From contig OX637346.1 in NCBI GenBank assembly GCA_951799405.1, positions 7,215,215 to 7,279,214 on the forward strand: a stretch of DNA of 64,000 nt. Reading direction: 5' to 3'. Under the pieces are notes generated by a model. It had not been told where the DNA came from, did no database searches, and was given only the letters and a program-made list of their open reading frames with translations. This DNA comes from Agapetus fuscipes (taxonomy: Eukaryota; Arthropoda; Insecta; Trichoptera; Glossosomatidae). Below are positions 34,966 through 45,276 of the stretch, piece by piece; the first letter of the stretch is position 1; each line of letters begins with the position of its first letter. The translations under genes and the position numbers were made by a program.

Positions 34966-35274
34966 TTAGAATTAATGTTAGCAAAAATCTTGCAATTATT
35001 TAGTTTTTTACTACAAATTAAATTATTTTTTACGGAGTCATTAATTAGAATATAATATTTTTCTCTACATTCGTTTATTTTATCAATTAAAATAACTTCA
35101 CACAGATAATTCCGTGTATACTAGATAACAAATAATAATTAAACTTCAAAGAGCGTCTTATCTATTTCGGCGTCGGCTCTAAAGATAGGACCACTGGTAT
35201 CATCATCTCAGTTTTTTCAGCCATCAACGCATACTTTTATAAATAGACGTGTTTCCTTCTCATCAAGCCCCAAC

Positions 35275-35358
35275 GTCAGGATGGCCGAGCGGTCTAAGGC
35301 GCTGCGTTCAGGTCGCAGTCCACTTCTGTGGGCGTGGGTTCGAATCCCACTTCTGACA
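35275..35358 (+). tRNA. tRNA-Leu (anticodon CAG)
   Basis: An 84-nt class II tRNA that decodes CUG leucine codons in cytoplasmic translation. The acceptor GTCAGGA (35275-35281) pairs with TTCTGAC (35351-35357), with A as discriminator. The anticodon stem CTGCG/CGCAG closes the loop TTCAGGT, giving anticodon CAG. A long variable arm follows (CCACTTCTGTGG), as in tRNA-Leu. Box A is TGGCCGAGCGG and box B GGTTCGAATCCC. No intron. A pol III terminator TTTT lies at 35364-35367, and a TATA-like TTTATAAATA sits about 35 bp upstream, as is common for insect tRNA genes. Unlike the SINE heads nearby, all stems are intact and no SINE body follows, so this looks like a functional gene. Confidence 0.95.
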
Positions 35359-35363
35359 AATCA

Positions 35364-35367
35364 TTTT
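35364..35367 (+). terminator. Pol III terminator of tRNA-Leu
   Basis: TTTT six bases after the mature 3' end. Short but in the usual position. Confidence 0.6.
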
Positions 35368-35654
35368 GAATTATTTCTTAATTTTCTTTTCGATGCATTT
35401 TAAATGCTATATTTTCAGAATTGTACGAATATATTTTTGAAGAATTTTTTTTTTTTTTTTTCGTACTACGTATGATCATGCAAATATTTATTTATTTTAA
35501 TTTTACTCCTTATTCTTATATATGGAAAGAAACAAACATATTTAAAGTTTTTAATGATATTATTATATACTAGCATTCTTATTCTTTTCGGATGTTTTCA
35601 TGTCCCCTGACTATCATTGGAGCGCTAGCATGGATTATGAAATTATTTATCAGT

Positions 35655-35815
35655 ACACGTAAAACACATGACGTACACTCCCCTCGATTGCGTAAATGGA
35701 ATTATATATGGAAGACACAACAGCACACCTAGTGAGTGATTTAGTTTTCATACATTTTTATACTAACACAATCGAGGAGAGTTTACAATATGCTTTAAAA
35801 TATGCTACAAAATGC
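35655..35815. mobile_element. Foldback MITE, 'CTCTC' variant
   Basis: ACTCCCCTCGATTGCGTAAA on the left mirrors AACACAATCGAGGAGAGTTT on the right around CACCTAGTGAGTG. Confidence 0.65.
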
Positions 35816-35855
35816 TTTAAAAAACAAATTTAAAGTTTGTTAATAATATTATTTA

Positions 35856-36183
35856 GTCCGGTCGATAGCTCAGTTAGTAGAGTGCTTGCAATCTACCCCG
35901 TGAGCTCGGGTTAGAATCCCACCGAGGACGGTGTCAGAAATGATTTCCTATTTCGGTGTTTATTTCAAACCCCATAAAAAAAATACCGGCAAGGCTTACT
36001 CAGCCTTCATAAGAAATGAGTACCAGCCCCCTCGGGAGCTGGGAAACCCGCACTTCAACTGAAGTGGTTGACGTAAGGCCGGCCCCCTTACCTGTAAAAA
36101 TAAATAGGTTCAACTCGCCACATGCGATCCCTTCGGTGATAACGCGGCAAGAAGTTACGCTATATGTGTAGCTTAGTTGCGTT
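35856..36183 (+). mobile_element. SINE-B, complete
   Basis: Head GTCCGGTCGATAGCTCAG with box B GGTTAGAATCCC, body with CTCGGGAGCTGGGAAAC and ACTTCAACTGAAGTGG, end ATGTGTAGCTTAGTTGC. Confidence 0.9.
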
Positions 36184-36297
36184 GCGTTTTAAACATGGAG
36201 TAGGCATTTGTAAATTTCAAAAAATGAGATCTAAGAAAAAAGTGAGGGCTTATATTAAGAATGACTCTGGGTTATACTACTTCATTGACATTATGTA

Positions 36298-36468
36298 ATC
36301 TATAATCTAAGTGGACTTACAGCATAAAAACCAAATCTCAAATGAACATGCAACAGCCCTGCAACTTTTGCCGACCTTCCTTGAAACAGGAGTGTCATTG
36401 GCAAAGTGACTTTTTATACAGTATGGGTGGTCAGTCTCATACCAACCTATTAGTCAAGGAACTTTAGT
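36298..36468 (-). mobile_element. LINE-A tail, internally deleted
   Basis: CTATAATCTAAGTGG, then directly the CAAATCTCAAATGAACATG block. About 100 bp of the tail middle is missing. Confidence 0.8.
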
Positions 36469-36901
36469 CAAGGAATTAAGATCTTTTTAATCTTTAGATG
36501 ATCCCCAGTTGACTATTTTTGTACATATGTATAATTAGTCGGTAGATGATCGAAAGATGTAAAATTTCTGAATCTGTTAGATTTTAGTAGCCGAAATAAT
36601 GATTATGATGCAACTAAGACTATAGTGTTTGCCCGCATAGGGATGTATAGTGTTGTGTAATTATAAGGCGATTGAAGTCTCCCCCTGAAATTGGTCCAAA
36701 CAATAGTGTTGTCAGCTGCCCGGGGCGAGGTCCGCCCTTAAAGTTCACTGAGGTGTCGCCCCTGACGGACCAAATGAGAGATAGAACAACACTAGCTATG
36801 GCTGTGCAAGCGGTTAAAGTAGCCAGGACAGTAGTTAAGTGTAGGAGTGTATATCAAAGACGTGCAGTGTGCAGAGTACCTATGATTTGGATATTGGGAT
36901 G
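36469..36901. other. No gene recognised
   Basis: A 76-codon frame at 36672-36902 crosses a GC-richer patch (36710-36770). No domain recognised. Confidence 0.35.
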
Positions 36902-37168
36902 ATGTATTTTTGAGCGCTGTTTTTGTGTGAATCACACTTCAACCGCCCTCTGCAAGTTTGATCGTATCTAGAAAAAGCGCTAATGAATCAAGCTATGTAG
37001 ACCCAGTTGCTGAAATTCTAAATCGACCTTTGATGTCCAGTCTTTGATGAGGCATGTAATTTTTTCATCCAAGTTAAAAAAACATGCTATGAAAATTAAA
37101 CAATTTGTTTGTGTTCCGCCGGGAATCGAACCCACGACGTTCCAATTAGTGCTTTGCGAGTCCGTAGA
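36902..37168 (-). mobile_element. SINE-C, complete but diverged
   Basis: Tail end TGAGCGCTGTTTTTGTGTGA, body ACCCAGTTGCTG, head with complemented box B GGGAATCGAACCCACGAC at 37120-37137. Confidence 0.8.
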
Positions 37169-37519
37169 CAGAATACGTATTGAGAGCGTGCCAAAGAGCA
37201 ATTAAAAATGATGGTAAGAGAGATTCTTCGTAGTGTGACTGTGGAATGAGTGAACAAAAAATAAAATACTTAGTGGAGAAATGCCTAGTTGGAAGAAACA
37301 TGTGAGACTGAATGTCATTCACAGGGCAACTCCATAGGCGGTGCAGGAGTTGCCTAAACGGGAGCCGAAAATTTGAAACTTTGACCAAGCGAAGCAGCCA
37401 GAAATTAAATTGTCGATTACCATACAAAAATTTAAAGGTTCTGAAACAGACTCAGGCAGAGGGTGCCTAACCAAGAGATTCGCAGACGACCTGGTGTCAC
37501 CGATGTCATACAATGCATG
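37169..37519. other. Possible further LINE-D remnant
   Basis: No readable motif. Composition matches the LINE-D end that follows. Confidence 0.25.
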
Positions 37520-37765
37520 TCATGCTTAAAGTGGTGCTAGGCAGGTCACGAAGAGAGGAAAAGATTTGCCCAATGACAAACAAGAATGTTCAAGTTGTGA
37601 CTAAGAAGACCTCGATTGAGGTGGCTGGACGACATCAAGGGAACTGCGGACCGGAGATAGTGGAACACAGAAGCCAATAGAATGGCATGTAGAAGATTGG
37701 AGGAGGTCTCTGTCCCGGAGTGAATTGAGTAAAGCTGAGGGAAAGACGGAAGAATAAAATCATTA
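37520..37765 (+). pseudogene. LINE-D reverse transcriptase C-terminus, broken
   Basis: Translation across stops gives RRPRLRWLDDIKGTADRRW and MACRRLEEVSVPE, the C-terminal signature of RTE-type elements (RPR-x-RWLDDI followed by an EE block near the stop). Upstream AGTGGTGCTAGGCAGG is a damaged counterpart of the WxGH motif. Stops and at least one frameshift break it. It differs in wording from LINE-A, so it is a separate family. Confidence 0.6.
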
Positions 37766-38487
37766 ATACAGATTACTGTTGTAGTTCACTTGTCTACGAC
37801 TGGACACTGTACTACTTTCTAGCTGGCCATCACAACTTATGCACTGTCTACGTGGGAACTGGCTTTGTGGAAAATATGGCCCCAAGCTATGAAACCATTA
37901 TTACTTTGATGATACAAAGTTATCATAATAATATTATTGACATAAATGCAAATAGCGTATTATTATAATAATCATCATAGATAGTGACGTCAATGTTTAC
38001 AAATTGTCTGCAATTATAATTAACAAAATAATCATTGAATGAATGTACAATATAAATCTGATTTTTGTCATATGAAGCTCCAGCTTCGATAGACCTCGGA
38101 AAGAAAAAAAACCTCTGTCGACCTTACTTAAGATTAACACTTTTTGCGTGCTCATAAGCAAACATACCGTACAATATAAGAAATTATACAAACACGGAGT
38201 TTTATTTTCACAAATTGATTACCATGCAAGTTCACCACAGCAAATGCTGCAACGTAATTACAAAAGGAAACCTAATCAAATTAAAAGAACATAAGCCCTA
38301 TAACTCTCACATTCTTCTTTAAAAAAGCGGTGAAATTGGCAAATGTCATTAATTTATTTATGGCTAATAAGTTATTACGTTTACGCAAATTGAGGCAAAA
38401 TTCTCAAACGTTTTGTTTAGATTTTAAAAGAAAAAAAAATACAGTTGAAATGGTCAGCCTATTACTAACAGTATATCAAGATTGGAT
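37766..38487. other. AT-rich spacer with a LINE-A scrap
   Basis: 38275-38345 weakly matches the minus LINE-A tail (GAACATAAGCCCTATAACTC, GTGAAATTGGCAAA). Confidence 0.4.
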
Positions 38488-38880
38488 AGAAAGAAATGGC
38501 GGTTGATCCGTGATGTTGGCGGCTGGGGTGTTAAAGTAAAATTGGTTTTGTGATTTAGTTTTTTATGTCAATGTATATATTGTTATTTTATTGATTTAAA
38601 AATGTAATTTGTCATGTATGTTCCTTGACTTATAGGTTGTTATGCGGCTGACCACCCATACTGTAAAAAAATTGGTTCACTTTGCCAATGTCACCCCTGT
38701 TTCAGGGAAGGACGGCAAGAGTTGCAAGGCTTATGTTCATTTGAGATTGGGTTATTATATTGTAGGTCCACATGCGGCATGTGTTAGCGCGAAATTATAC
38801 ATATCTGCTTGTGGGAATGCATTTAATATAAATCTTAAATGATATATATCTTTGCAGCTTAGATTAGATTAGATATTAGA
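38488..38880 (+). mobile_element. LINE-A 3' end, young copy
   Basis: Starts in the last codons of the RT frame (GAAAGAAATGGCGGTTGATC), then UTR, full tail and TTAGAT microsatellite. Nearly identical to 56813-57224 and to the complement of 57618-58030, which marks a recently active subfamily. Confidence 0.9.
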
Positions 38881-38902
38881 TATCACATAATATCAAATAA
38901 AC

Positions 38903-39197
38903 GACCGGTCCGTGGTCCAGGTGGTAACACTTCGGACTCGTAACTGGAAGGTCGTGGGTTCGAATCCCGGCGGAGCACAAAAAATATACCATTTATATTT
39001 TCAAATTTGCTCTTCGCTGGGTTGGAAAATTCATAAACCTTTACCAAAGACCGGTCATCAAAAGGTCCATCCAGCCTTACAACAACTGGGTCTTGTTTGA
39101 GAATTGGCACTTTCTACAGCGATGACCAAGCTCGCACAGGGCTCTTGAGGTGTGATACACACAAAAACAGCGCTCACCAAATAAATCAGCCTAATTT
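38903..39197 (+). mobile_element. SINE-C, reference full-length copy
   Basis: Head with box A-like TGGTCCAGGTGGTAACAC and a perfect box B GGTTCGAATCCC. Body TCTTCGCTGGGTTGG, CATCCAGCCTTACAACAACT. Tail AACAGCGCTCACCAAATAAA. The anticodon-loop equivalent CTCGTAA suggests a Thr(CGT)- or Met-type tRNA ancestor, but that is uncertain. Confidence 0.9.
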
Positions 39198-39643
39198 AAT
39201 TTTTTAATTAACTTTAAACCAAGCAATATCATTTAGAATTAGTATAGGGAGTATTCACGTACATTTAAGCATCGGTATTTTTAACGTTCATTATGTGACT
39301 TTAAACACAAAAAAAAGCTACCCACACGATTGACATAAGTGCGTCCTTTTCATTCAGTATAAAGTCTAATGTTGAAATTAATGCCTTATTTTCAATACAT
39401 TTAATACCGTGTATGCGCGGGTAGCATAAAGCTAGAGGAGGTTGTTATTATGTATCGGCCAGGCTAATTTTCATATTAAAATGTTCCAATTAGATCGCTT
39501 CCCGTAATCCTCGAGCCTTTGATGTGGACGCCTGGTTCTACAGAGCGGCGCCGTATTAGGGGGGCAGAAACGGATAAGAGGTAGACGAGATGTTCTACCT
39601 ACATATGCACGCAAAAGCGCTAGCCCTTCCTGTTACACCACAA
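39198..39643. other. Short shared motif and unique block
   Basis: 39272-39350 shares TATTTTTAACGTT..GACTTTAAAC and the complement of CAATCGTGTGGGTA with 49217-49290. 39490-39610 is single-copy and GC-richer. Confidence 0.35.
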
Positions 39644-39799
39644 GTATAAAATGTAACACTCATACTCAACCGTAGCGTTAACAAGAAAATGTAGATAAAT
39701 TAGTGCAACACCTCTAAGGAGCGTTTTAGTTTACATGCAATTTTAGTGAAATGCTACGGTTTGAGTTTAAACGGAAAGTGTTGATACTTTTGGTACTGC
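39644..39799. mobile_element. Foldback MITE, best full copy
   Basis: AAGTATAAAATGTAACACTC..CAACCGTAGCGTT at the left is mirrored by AATGCTACGGTTTGAG..AAGTGTTGATACTT at the right, around ACCTCTAAGGAGCGTTTTAG. The whole 156 bp folds on itself. Confidence 0.75.
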
Positions 39800-40354
39800 T
39801 CCTGATACGTAATGAATAGCTGCCAGGACTCACTCGCCGCTAGGAGGGTATTAGGATAACAGAGGAGGAGAGGAGATCGAAATTCAAATACAAGCGTGCT
39901 GTCTATCCGTGAATACTGTCCGGTATACAAAGCAGGGTTGCTGAAATTTTAGATAAATTCCCATAATCATTTCAATACCGCGAAAAATATTTTTGATATT
40001 ATATTTTTTAGGGTGGAGTTATTAACACAGTGAAAGTCCATTTTTAATTATTTAAAAAATTCAAATGGAAACAAAGTTTTAATTCACTTTTTTTTTTTTT
40101 TTTTTTCTTATTATTATTATTTTTTTTTTTTTTTTGATATTGATTTTTTTTTTTGACGAGCTGAAGGAGTAAGGGACAAGAGGAGAAAGGCGTTTGGCTA
40201 GCAGATCTGACAGCGGTTTATCAAAGAGGTAAAGATGCATGAAGCTATTTTTTCCAATTATATTTGTATTTATTTGTATAGTTTTTACCGTAAAATGAAT
40301 GTATGGTTTTGTGTATTTTTTTCAACATTTTTAAATTTTAGATATAAATATACG
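39800..40354. other. Poly-T tract and Penelope-type block
   Basis: 40020-40050 has ATTAACACAGTGAAAGTCCA, the Penelope-type terminal block. 40087-40152 is a long T-rich tract. Confidence 0.5.
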
Positions 40355-40565
40355 TAAGCGTTAATTAAATACATCCTACTACGAAAACATGTGTCAGTTT
40401 ACGATGACACATATTGCATATTGTGTACTAACAACAGAAGACCCAAACCTCAGATGAACATAAACCATGCAAATTCAGCGGACTTTCCCTGAAATAAAAG
40501 TTATATTGGTGACATTGAATCAATTTAGAGAATGGCTGGTCAGTGTATGTCATTATAACCTATTA
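40355..40565 (-). mobile_element. LINE-A tail, old copy
   Basis: Ordered matches: AAACATGTGTCAGTTTACG, CCTCAGATGAACATAAACC, ACTTTCCCTGAAA, TGGCTGGTCAGT. Confidence 0.6.
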
Positions 40566-41102
40566 GCAAAATAATTACTTGTTGGAATACTGCTTAATTT
40601 CTAATTTAATCTGAGTCATTCGTATTTTACTTCTTTATTAACCAAATATGCACTAACCGATTGTGAAGCAATTTAAACATAAATAAAAATAATTTACCGG
40701 TATTTAGTAAACTTTATTTTCCATTTTCCTGATATCTCGCCCCTACCACATCGATGTCTATGCACACACACACATAACAGTATATCCTGATGTATAGGCA
40801 ATATAAGCCACGCAGTACCTACCTATATAATGGATCTGTAATCATATTTGCATCTGGTACAGGAGGAAGGGGAGGGGGCAGGTGGTCCGCGGTCAAACAT
40901 AAAGGGGAGGGGGAGGCGGGACTTCATTCTAAAATTGAAGTGGGGGAGATGTTGTGACAGATGACGCAAGAAATCGAAAACTAATTATGTACGTCTTTTT
41001 TCTGAAGGATGAGTCATAGGAATGTAATATACTTAATGTATTAACAGATCAAGGGAAACGCAATTTTGTTTTTTCAGAATATATTTATAGAATATTTGCA
41101 TC
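40566..41102. other. No gene recognised
   Basis: A purine-rich patch with GGGGAGGGGG runs at 40860-40955. No coding frame. Confidence 0.4.
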
Positions 41103-41480
41103 CCTTGACTTATAGGTTGGTATGAAGCAGACTACCCATGCTGGAAAAAGTGATTCACTTTGTCAATGTTTCAAATTTCAAATAATTGTATAGAGGTTTG
41201 CTAAAACTATACATTTAAAATTTTTAAACTGGCTAGTTTTTTTTCATTGTAAACACTAAACTTATGCTGTAGAAAATGGTTCACTTTACCAATATCATCC
41301 CGGTTTCAGGAAAGGTCGGCAAAAATCACAGGGATTAAGTTCATTTGAGGATTGGTTTTTTGATTGTAAGGACACACGCAGCATTTTTAAGAGCTAAACA
41401 CTTGTCTTTTTGTGGGTATGCATATAATAACAATTTTAGCTGTTATTCTATCTTTGCCACTTAGATTTTAAATTAATATA
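41103..41480 (+). mobile_element. LINE-A tail in two pieces
   Basis: 41103-41168 holds the start. 41169-41257 is unrelated AT-rich insert. 41258-41480 repeats the start at ATGCTGTAGAAAATGG and continues to TTTGCCACTTAG. The overlap at the break suggests two nested insertions. Confidence 0.7.
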
Positions 41481-41634
41481 GATTATTATAAATTATCGAC
41501 ATCATCTTGTGTCAGTTTTTTTGAGCCTTAAATTTACTAAGTCTCGACATTTTAGTACGTCAACCAATTAAAATTCTCACTGTCTACGCCAATGCTACTA
41601 AAAAAGAAACACAAATAAGCTTCACATATAAGCG

Positions 41635-41918
41635 CCCTGAAGGGATCGCATGCGGCGAGTAGCACCTATTTACTTTTACAGGCAAAGGGGCCAGCCTTAC
41701 GCCAACCATTTAATTTGAAACGAGTGTATCCCAGCTCCCGAGAGGGTTGGTAGTCATTTATTGTAACCGCTGAGTGTGAGCCTTGCCGTTATTTTATTTT
41801 TGGTTTAGACTAAACACCGAAACGCATACCTACTCATTTCTGGCACCCTCGGTGGGAATTGAACCTGAGCTCTCGGCATGGTATACAAGCATTCCACCAA
41901 CTGAGCTATTAACCGGAC
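41635..41918 (-). mobile_element. SINE-B, complete, diverged
   Basis: Body GGCAAAGGGGCCAGCC..CCCAGCTCCCGAGAGGG. Head with complemented box B GGGAATTGAACC and TGAGCTATTAACCGGAC. Confidence 0.85.
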
Positions 41919-41992
41919 TTACAAGATTTCAACATTAGTTTTGTTTGTATTCCAGCAGGACCGTTTGTAATTAATAGTTGCGTTTCCAATCT

Positions 41993-42170
41993 TATCTAAT
42001 CTAAGTTGCAAAGATACGTAACATTGGGGGTTCGTATTATATGTATTCTCACAAGCAGACACGTTCGCGCTTGCCCATGATGCATGTGCACCTACAACTC
42101 TTGCCGACGTTCCCTGAAACAGGGGGGGGCATTGGCAAAGTGAACCATTTTCTAAAGCATGAGTTTAGTT
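41993..42170 (-). mobile_element. LINE-A tail, internally deleted
   Basis: TCTAATCTAAGTTGCAAAG at the left. The CAAATCTCAAATGAAC block is missing between CACCTACA and ACTCTTGCCG. Confidence 0.8.
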
Positions 42171-42289
42171 TTTACAATGAAAATAAATTAGCTAGTTTAA
42201 AGATTTTATAAGATGGGCAACATTTTTGTAGGGTAGTTTTAGCCGTAGATTAGTTTTGAAACCTCAATACAATTATTTGAAAATATACG

Positions 42290-42535
42290 CTAATTTGTTC
42301 ATTAGAGCACGCAATCTGACAAAACACATGCGATCTTTAAAAATTGATCCAGTCTATGTAAAATTCAGCCCGAAGCAGTACCCCAAGTATATATTTTTTA
42401 ACTCAATCATGGCGTTCTACCAAAAATATTACGTAAAGTCAAACGCTCGCTAGACGCGCTATTTTATTTTTCATTCTTTTTTTGGTAGACGCTGTGGTTG
42501 AGTGTAATACTTGGGATACAGATACCAACCAAATA
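42290..42535. mobile_element. Foldback MITE, diverged
   Basis: CAGTACCCCAAGTATA..CAATCATGGCGTTCTACC mirrors TGGTAGACGCTGTGGTTGAG..ATACTTGGGATAC. Confidence 0.6.
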
Positions 42536-42978
42536 AAAGTACTCACTTTAGAGTAACGTCCAAATTAGCTAATGTACACGGCGCTGGGGTACCAGAATAT
42601 CAGATCGTACGAAGGGGTAAAAAAATGTATACATTTGTAGGTACTCTGGACTGACTGTAGGTACTTGAAGAGGTTATTTTGGCTGGAGGTTTAAGCTGAA
42701 ATTGTACTCTGAAAATGCAGGTCGGAGAGCCCTTGTACTGGTTTGATGTTGTATGAATATGCGAGTAAAATTTGTATTAAATTTTGGGTGCTTCACACGT
42801 AATATGTTTTTATTTTACTTTTTGCATTTTGATTCGAACGCATTTGTAAAGTTTAGCTTTCTTTCCACCTTTTAGAATGTCTACCAGCTAAGCGTAGACC
42901 TATTGTCATCGTAGTAACCCACTTTGTGTGCGAGTTTTTTAATGCCTTCCATGATTTAGAAACGCAAAAAAAAAAAAA
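42536..42978. other. No gene recognised
   Basis: AT-rich with an A run at 42966-42978 that abuts the SINE-B 3' end. Confidence 0.4.
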
Positions 42979-43303
42979 CGCATCTAAGCTAAACATATAG
43001 TGTAAGTTCTTGCCGGGTTATCCCCGAAGGAGTCGCATGTGGCGAGTTGAACCTATTTATTTTTACAGGTAAGGGGGCCGGCCTTACGCCAACCACTTCA
43101 GTTGAAGTGGGGGTTTCCCAGCTCCCAAGGGGGCTGGTACCCATTTCTTGTGAAGGCTGAGTAAACCTTGCCGGTATTTTATTATGGGGTTCGAAATAAA
43201 CTCCGATATAGGAAATCATTTCTGACACCCTTCTCGGTGGGATTTGAACCCGAGCTCACGGGGTAGAATGCAAGCACTCTACAAACTGAGCTATCGACCG
43301 GAC
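42979..43303 (-). mobile_element. SINE-B, complete
   Basis: CGCATCTAAGCTAAACATATAG end, body CCACTTCAGTTGAAGTGG, head complement TTTGAACCCGAGCTCACG..CTATCGACCGGAC. Confidence 0.9.
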
Positions 43304-43707
43304 AGAATATTCTTCAAAATCGCCTCTAGGAGTTGCTCTATCTCCCTATGTCCTCTATTTTGCAAGCTTTTTATTCTTAGAACTTTCGTTTCGGATATTC
43401 TGACCAGACTTTGGTTATTTTTGTGTCCGCTCTAGCTTCTTCGCCGTTGAATGTATTTTACTAATTTAAAATATTTGTAACTTTCAATGTTGATATTTAT
43501 GGTTAATTTGAAAGAATACAAACATTCTGCTGTACATCTATTGTAGTTTATAAATATCATATTTACCCCTTCCTTCACCCCACCACAGCACCGCCTTCTA
43601 AAATTTTTATCTTGATAATGGTGCGCTTACACCGAAAGCTATAATCTAATAAAAAATCTAAGTTGCATAAGCTTATAAATATATTCAAAATTCAGATTAC
43701 AAAAATC
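43304..43707. other. No gene recognised
   Basis: Spacer between two opposed SINE-B copies. 43650-43670 has a LINE-A microsatellite scrap (TAATAAAAAATCTAAGTTGC). Confidence 0.4.
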
Positions 43708-44034
43708 GTCCGGTCGATAGCTCAGTTGGTAGAGTGCTTGCATTCCATGCCGTGAGCTCGGGTTCGAATCCCACCGAGCGCGAGGGTGTCAGAAATGATT
43801 TCCCATTTCGGTGTTTATTTCAAACCCCAAAATAAAAATACCGGCAAGGTTTACTCAGCCTTCACAAGAAATGAGTACCAGCTCTCTCGGGAGCTGGGAA
43901 ACCCCCACTTCAACTGAAGTGGTTGGCGTAAGGCCGGCCCCCTTACCTGTAAAAATAAATAGGTTCAACTCGCCACATGCGACCCCTTCGGGGATAACGC
44001 GGCAAGAAGTTACACTATATGTGTAGCTTAGTTA
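43708..44034 (+). mobile_element. SINE-B, reference full-length copy
   Basis: Head GTCCGGTCGATAGCTCAG, box B GGGTTCGAATCCC, body with CTCTCGGGAGCTGGG and ACTTCAACTGAAGTGG, end TGTGTAGCTTAGTTAC. No poly-A or homopolymer tail. The head resembles a Lys- or Ala-type tRNA. With 42979-43303 it makes an inverted pair about 400 bp apart. Confidence 0.92.
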
Positions 44035-44620
44035 CAATATGTATGTAATGAAGCCACCTCTATTTTTAATATCAGCCTTGTGAGAATTATTAGCCAGCGC
44101 CGCTGAAAACGGTAATGAAAAATTTCAAACAATTTAATATAGCGGCCAGAGCAAACAAGATAAATCACTCCTCGGAAAGCTAAAAGAACTTGCAAGTACA
44201 TATTACAATAAAAACAGCGTGGAAAATATATGTTCTTTTGCCACAAGGTATTAACTGCTATACAAACAACATCCATAAGAATTACTTACATTTTCGCTTA
44301 TTTCGGCCGCATCTTCTCGTGAGGGTAGGACGGTTTCTGTTTGCCCGCTCCCTCATATGGGGTAGGTCTTTAATACCGGAGAGAAATTCGCCAAAAATGT
44401 ATTATTTCTACTTGTGGCGTGCGTACTTAGGTCGGCAGGGGAATAAGGTGGGTTTTTATTAAACTTTCTCTTCCCCTGCTAACTTTTTCACTAGCTAATG
44501 AATTCGCTGGGCGTTATTTTATTATTTATTGCGCGGCCTCTGTAATCTTGTGGGTTTGTTTGTAAAATGCATTCTGGTTAAGTAAAATGAATAGCTGGAT
44601 ACACATATTTACTCGTACAT
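44035..44620. promoter_or_regulatory. Candidate cis-regulatory stretch
   Basis: Single-copy, GC-richer, with homeodomain/Hox-like cores (TTTATTATTTATTGCGCGG near 44520, CTAGCTAATGAATTC near 44493). Open frames here lack any domain. Function is inferred from texture only. Confidence 0.22.
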
Positions 44621-44879
44621 ACTTTCATTTGTGTCTTTTTTGGATGCCACTAGTGATATTTTCGTTAATTATTTAAAAACATCTTTTGAATTAGTTGTTT
44701 CTTTACTTTTTACACATCATACTCAAAACAACAAGGGGGCTCTAAAAATAGGCCGTTTAATTAAGTTGTTAGACATTTTTTATTTTCATGATTCTTTTCA
44801 TAGAAAAAACCCTCCTCGAATTGCCAAGAGTCTCCCGATGACGTAAGATACTACATAGACGAAACTTTGATAAATCTCT

Positions 44880-45224
44880 TCATTTCTACAACGCGGGTTC
44901 ACAACAAGGGCAACTCGTAGAACGGCTCACATTCAACCATTTGCAGTCGATATCAAAACTATGAGAACTTGGTGTTTTCACGACTCAATCCTTTGCCAAA
45001 CTGCCCGCTTATGGAATGAGTTACCGGTATCTGTGTTACCATACCAATTTAACCTTGCCCTTTTCAAATCCAATATCAATCGCCATTTCCTCTCAGTGTC
45101 TCAAAACAAAGCAACGCCACACACACCACAGCACTGCGCAGCTAACGGCCCTGCAACCAGACATGGACAACTGCCACATCACCAACACCTCTGCGGCACT
45201 GATACAAGTGTCATAGACCCTTAG
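44880..45224 (+). pseudogene. LINE-C reverse transcriptase C-terminus
   Basis: The frame reads RGFTTRATRRTAHIQPFAVD, then QTARLWNELPVSVLPYQFNL, then ALFKSNINRHFLS, and stops at 45222-45224. The R-T/x-ARLWNELP..VLP..FKS-x-INRHFL pattern is the C-terminal signature of CR1/Jockey-type LINE proteins. Translation continues upstream of the Met at 44961, so that Met is internal. In-frame stops lie between 44844 and 44878, and no catalytic RT core is seen. The original enzyme would prime reverse transcription at a nicked chromosomal target. The fragment is inert. Confidence 0.8.
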
Positions 45225-45276
45225 AGTCTCTCAAATCTAGGGAGTCTTCCGCACAGGCTTTCTTAAAAAAAAAAAA
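45188..45276 (+). mobile_element. LINE-C 3' end and poly-A
   Basis: CCTCTGCGGCACTGATACAA..AGGGAGTCTTCCGCACAGG, then TTTCTT and an A run. The same block ends the 5S/tRNA SINE (16459-16556) and the SINE-C copy at 59839-60050. Confidence 0.88.

Noticed and set aside
35856..35930. tRNA gene at SINE-B heads
   Set aside because: Box A and B are good, but acceptor and anticodon stems do not pair properly, and a SINE body follows in each case.
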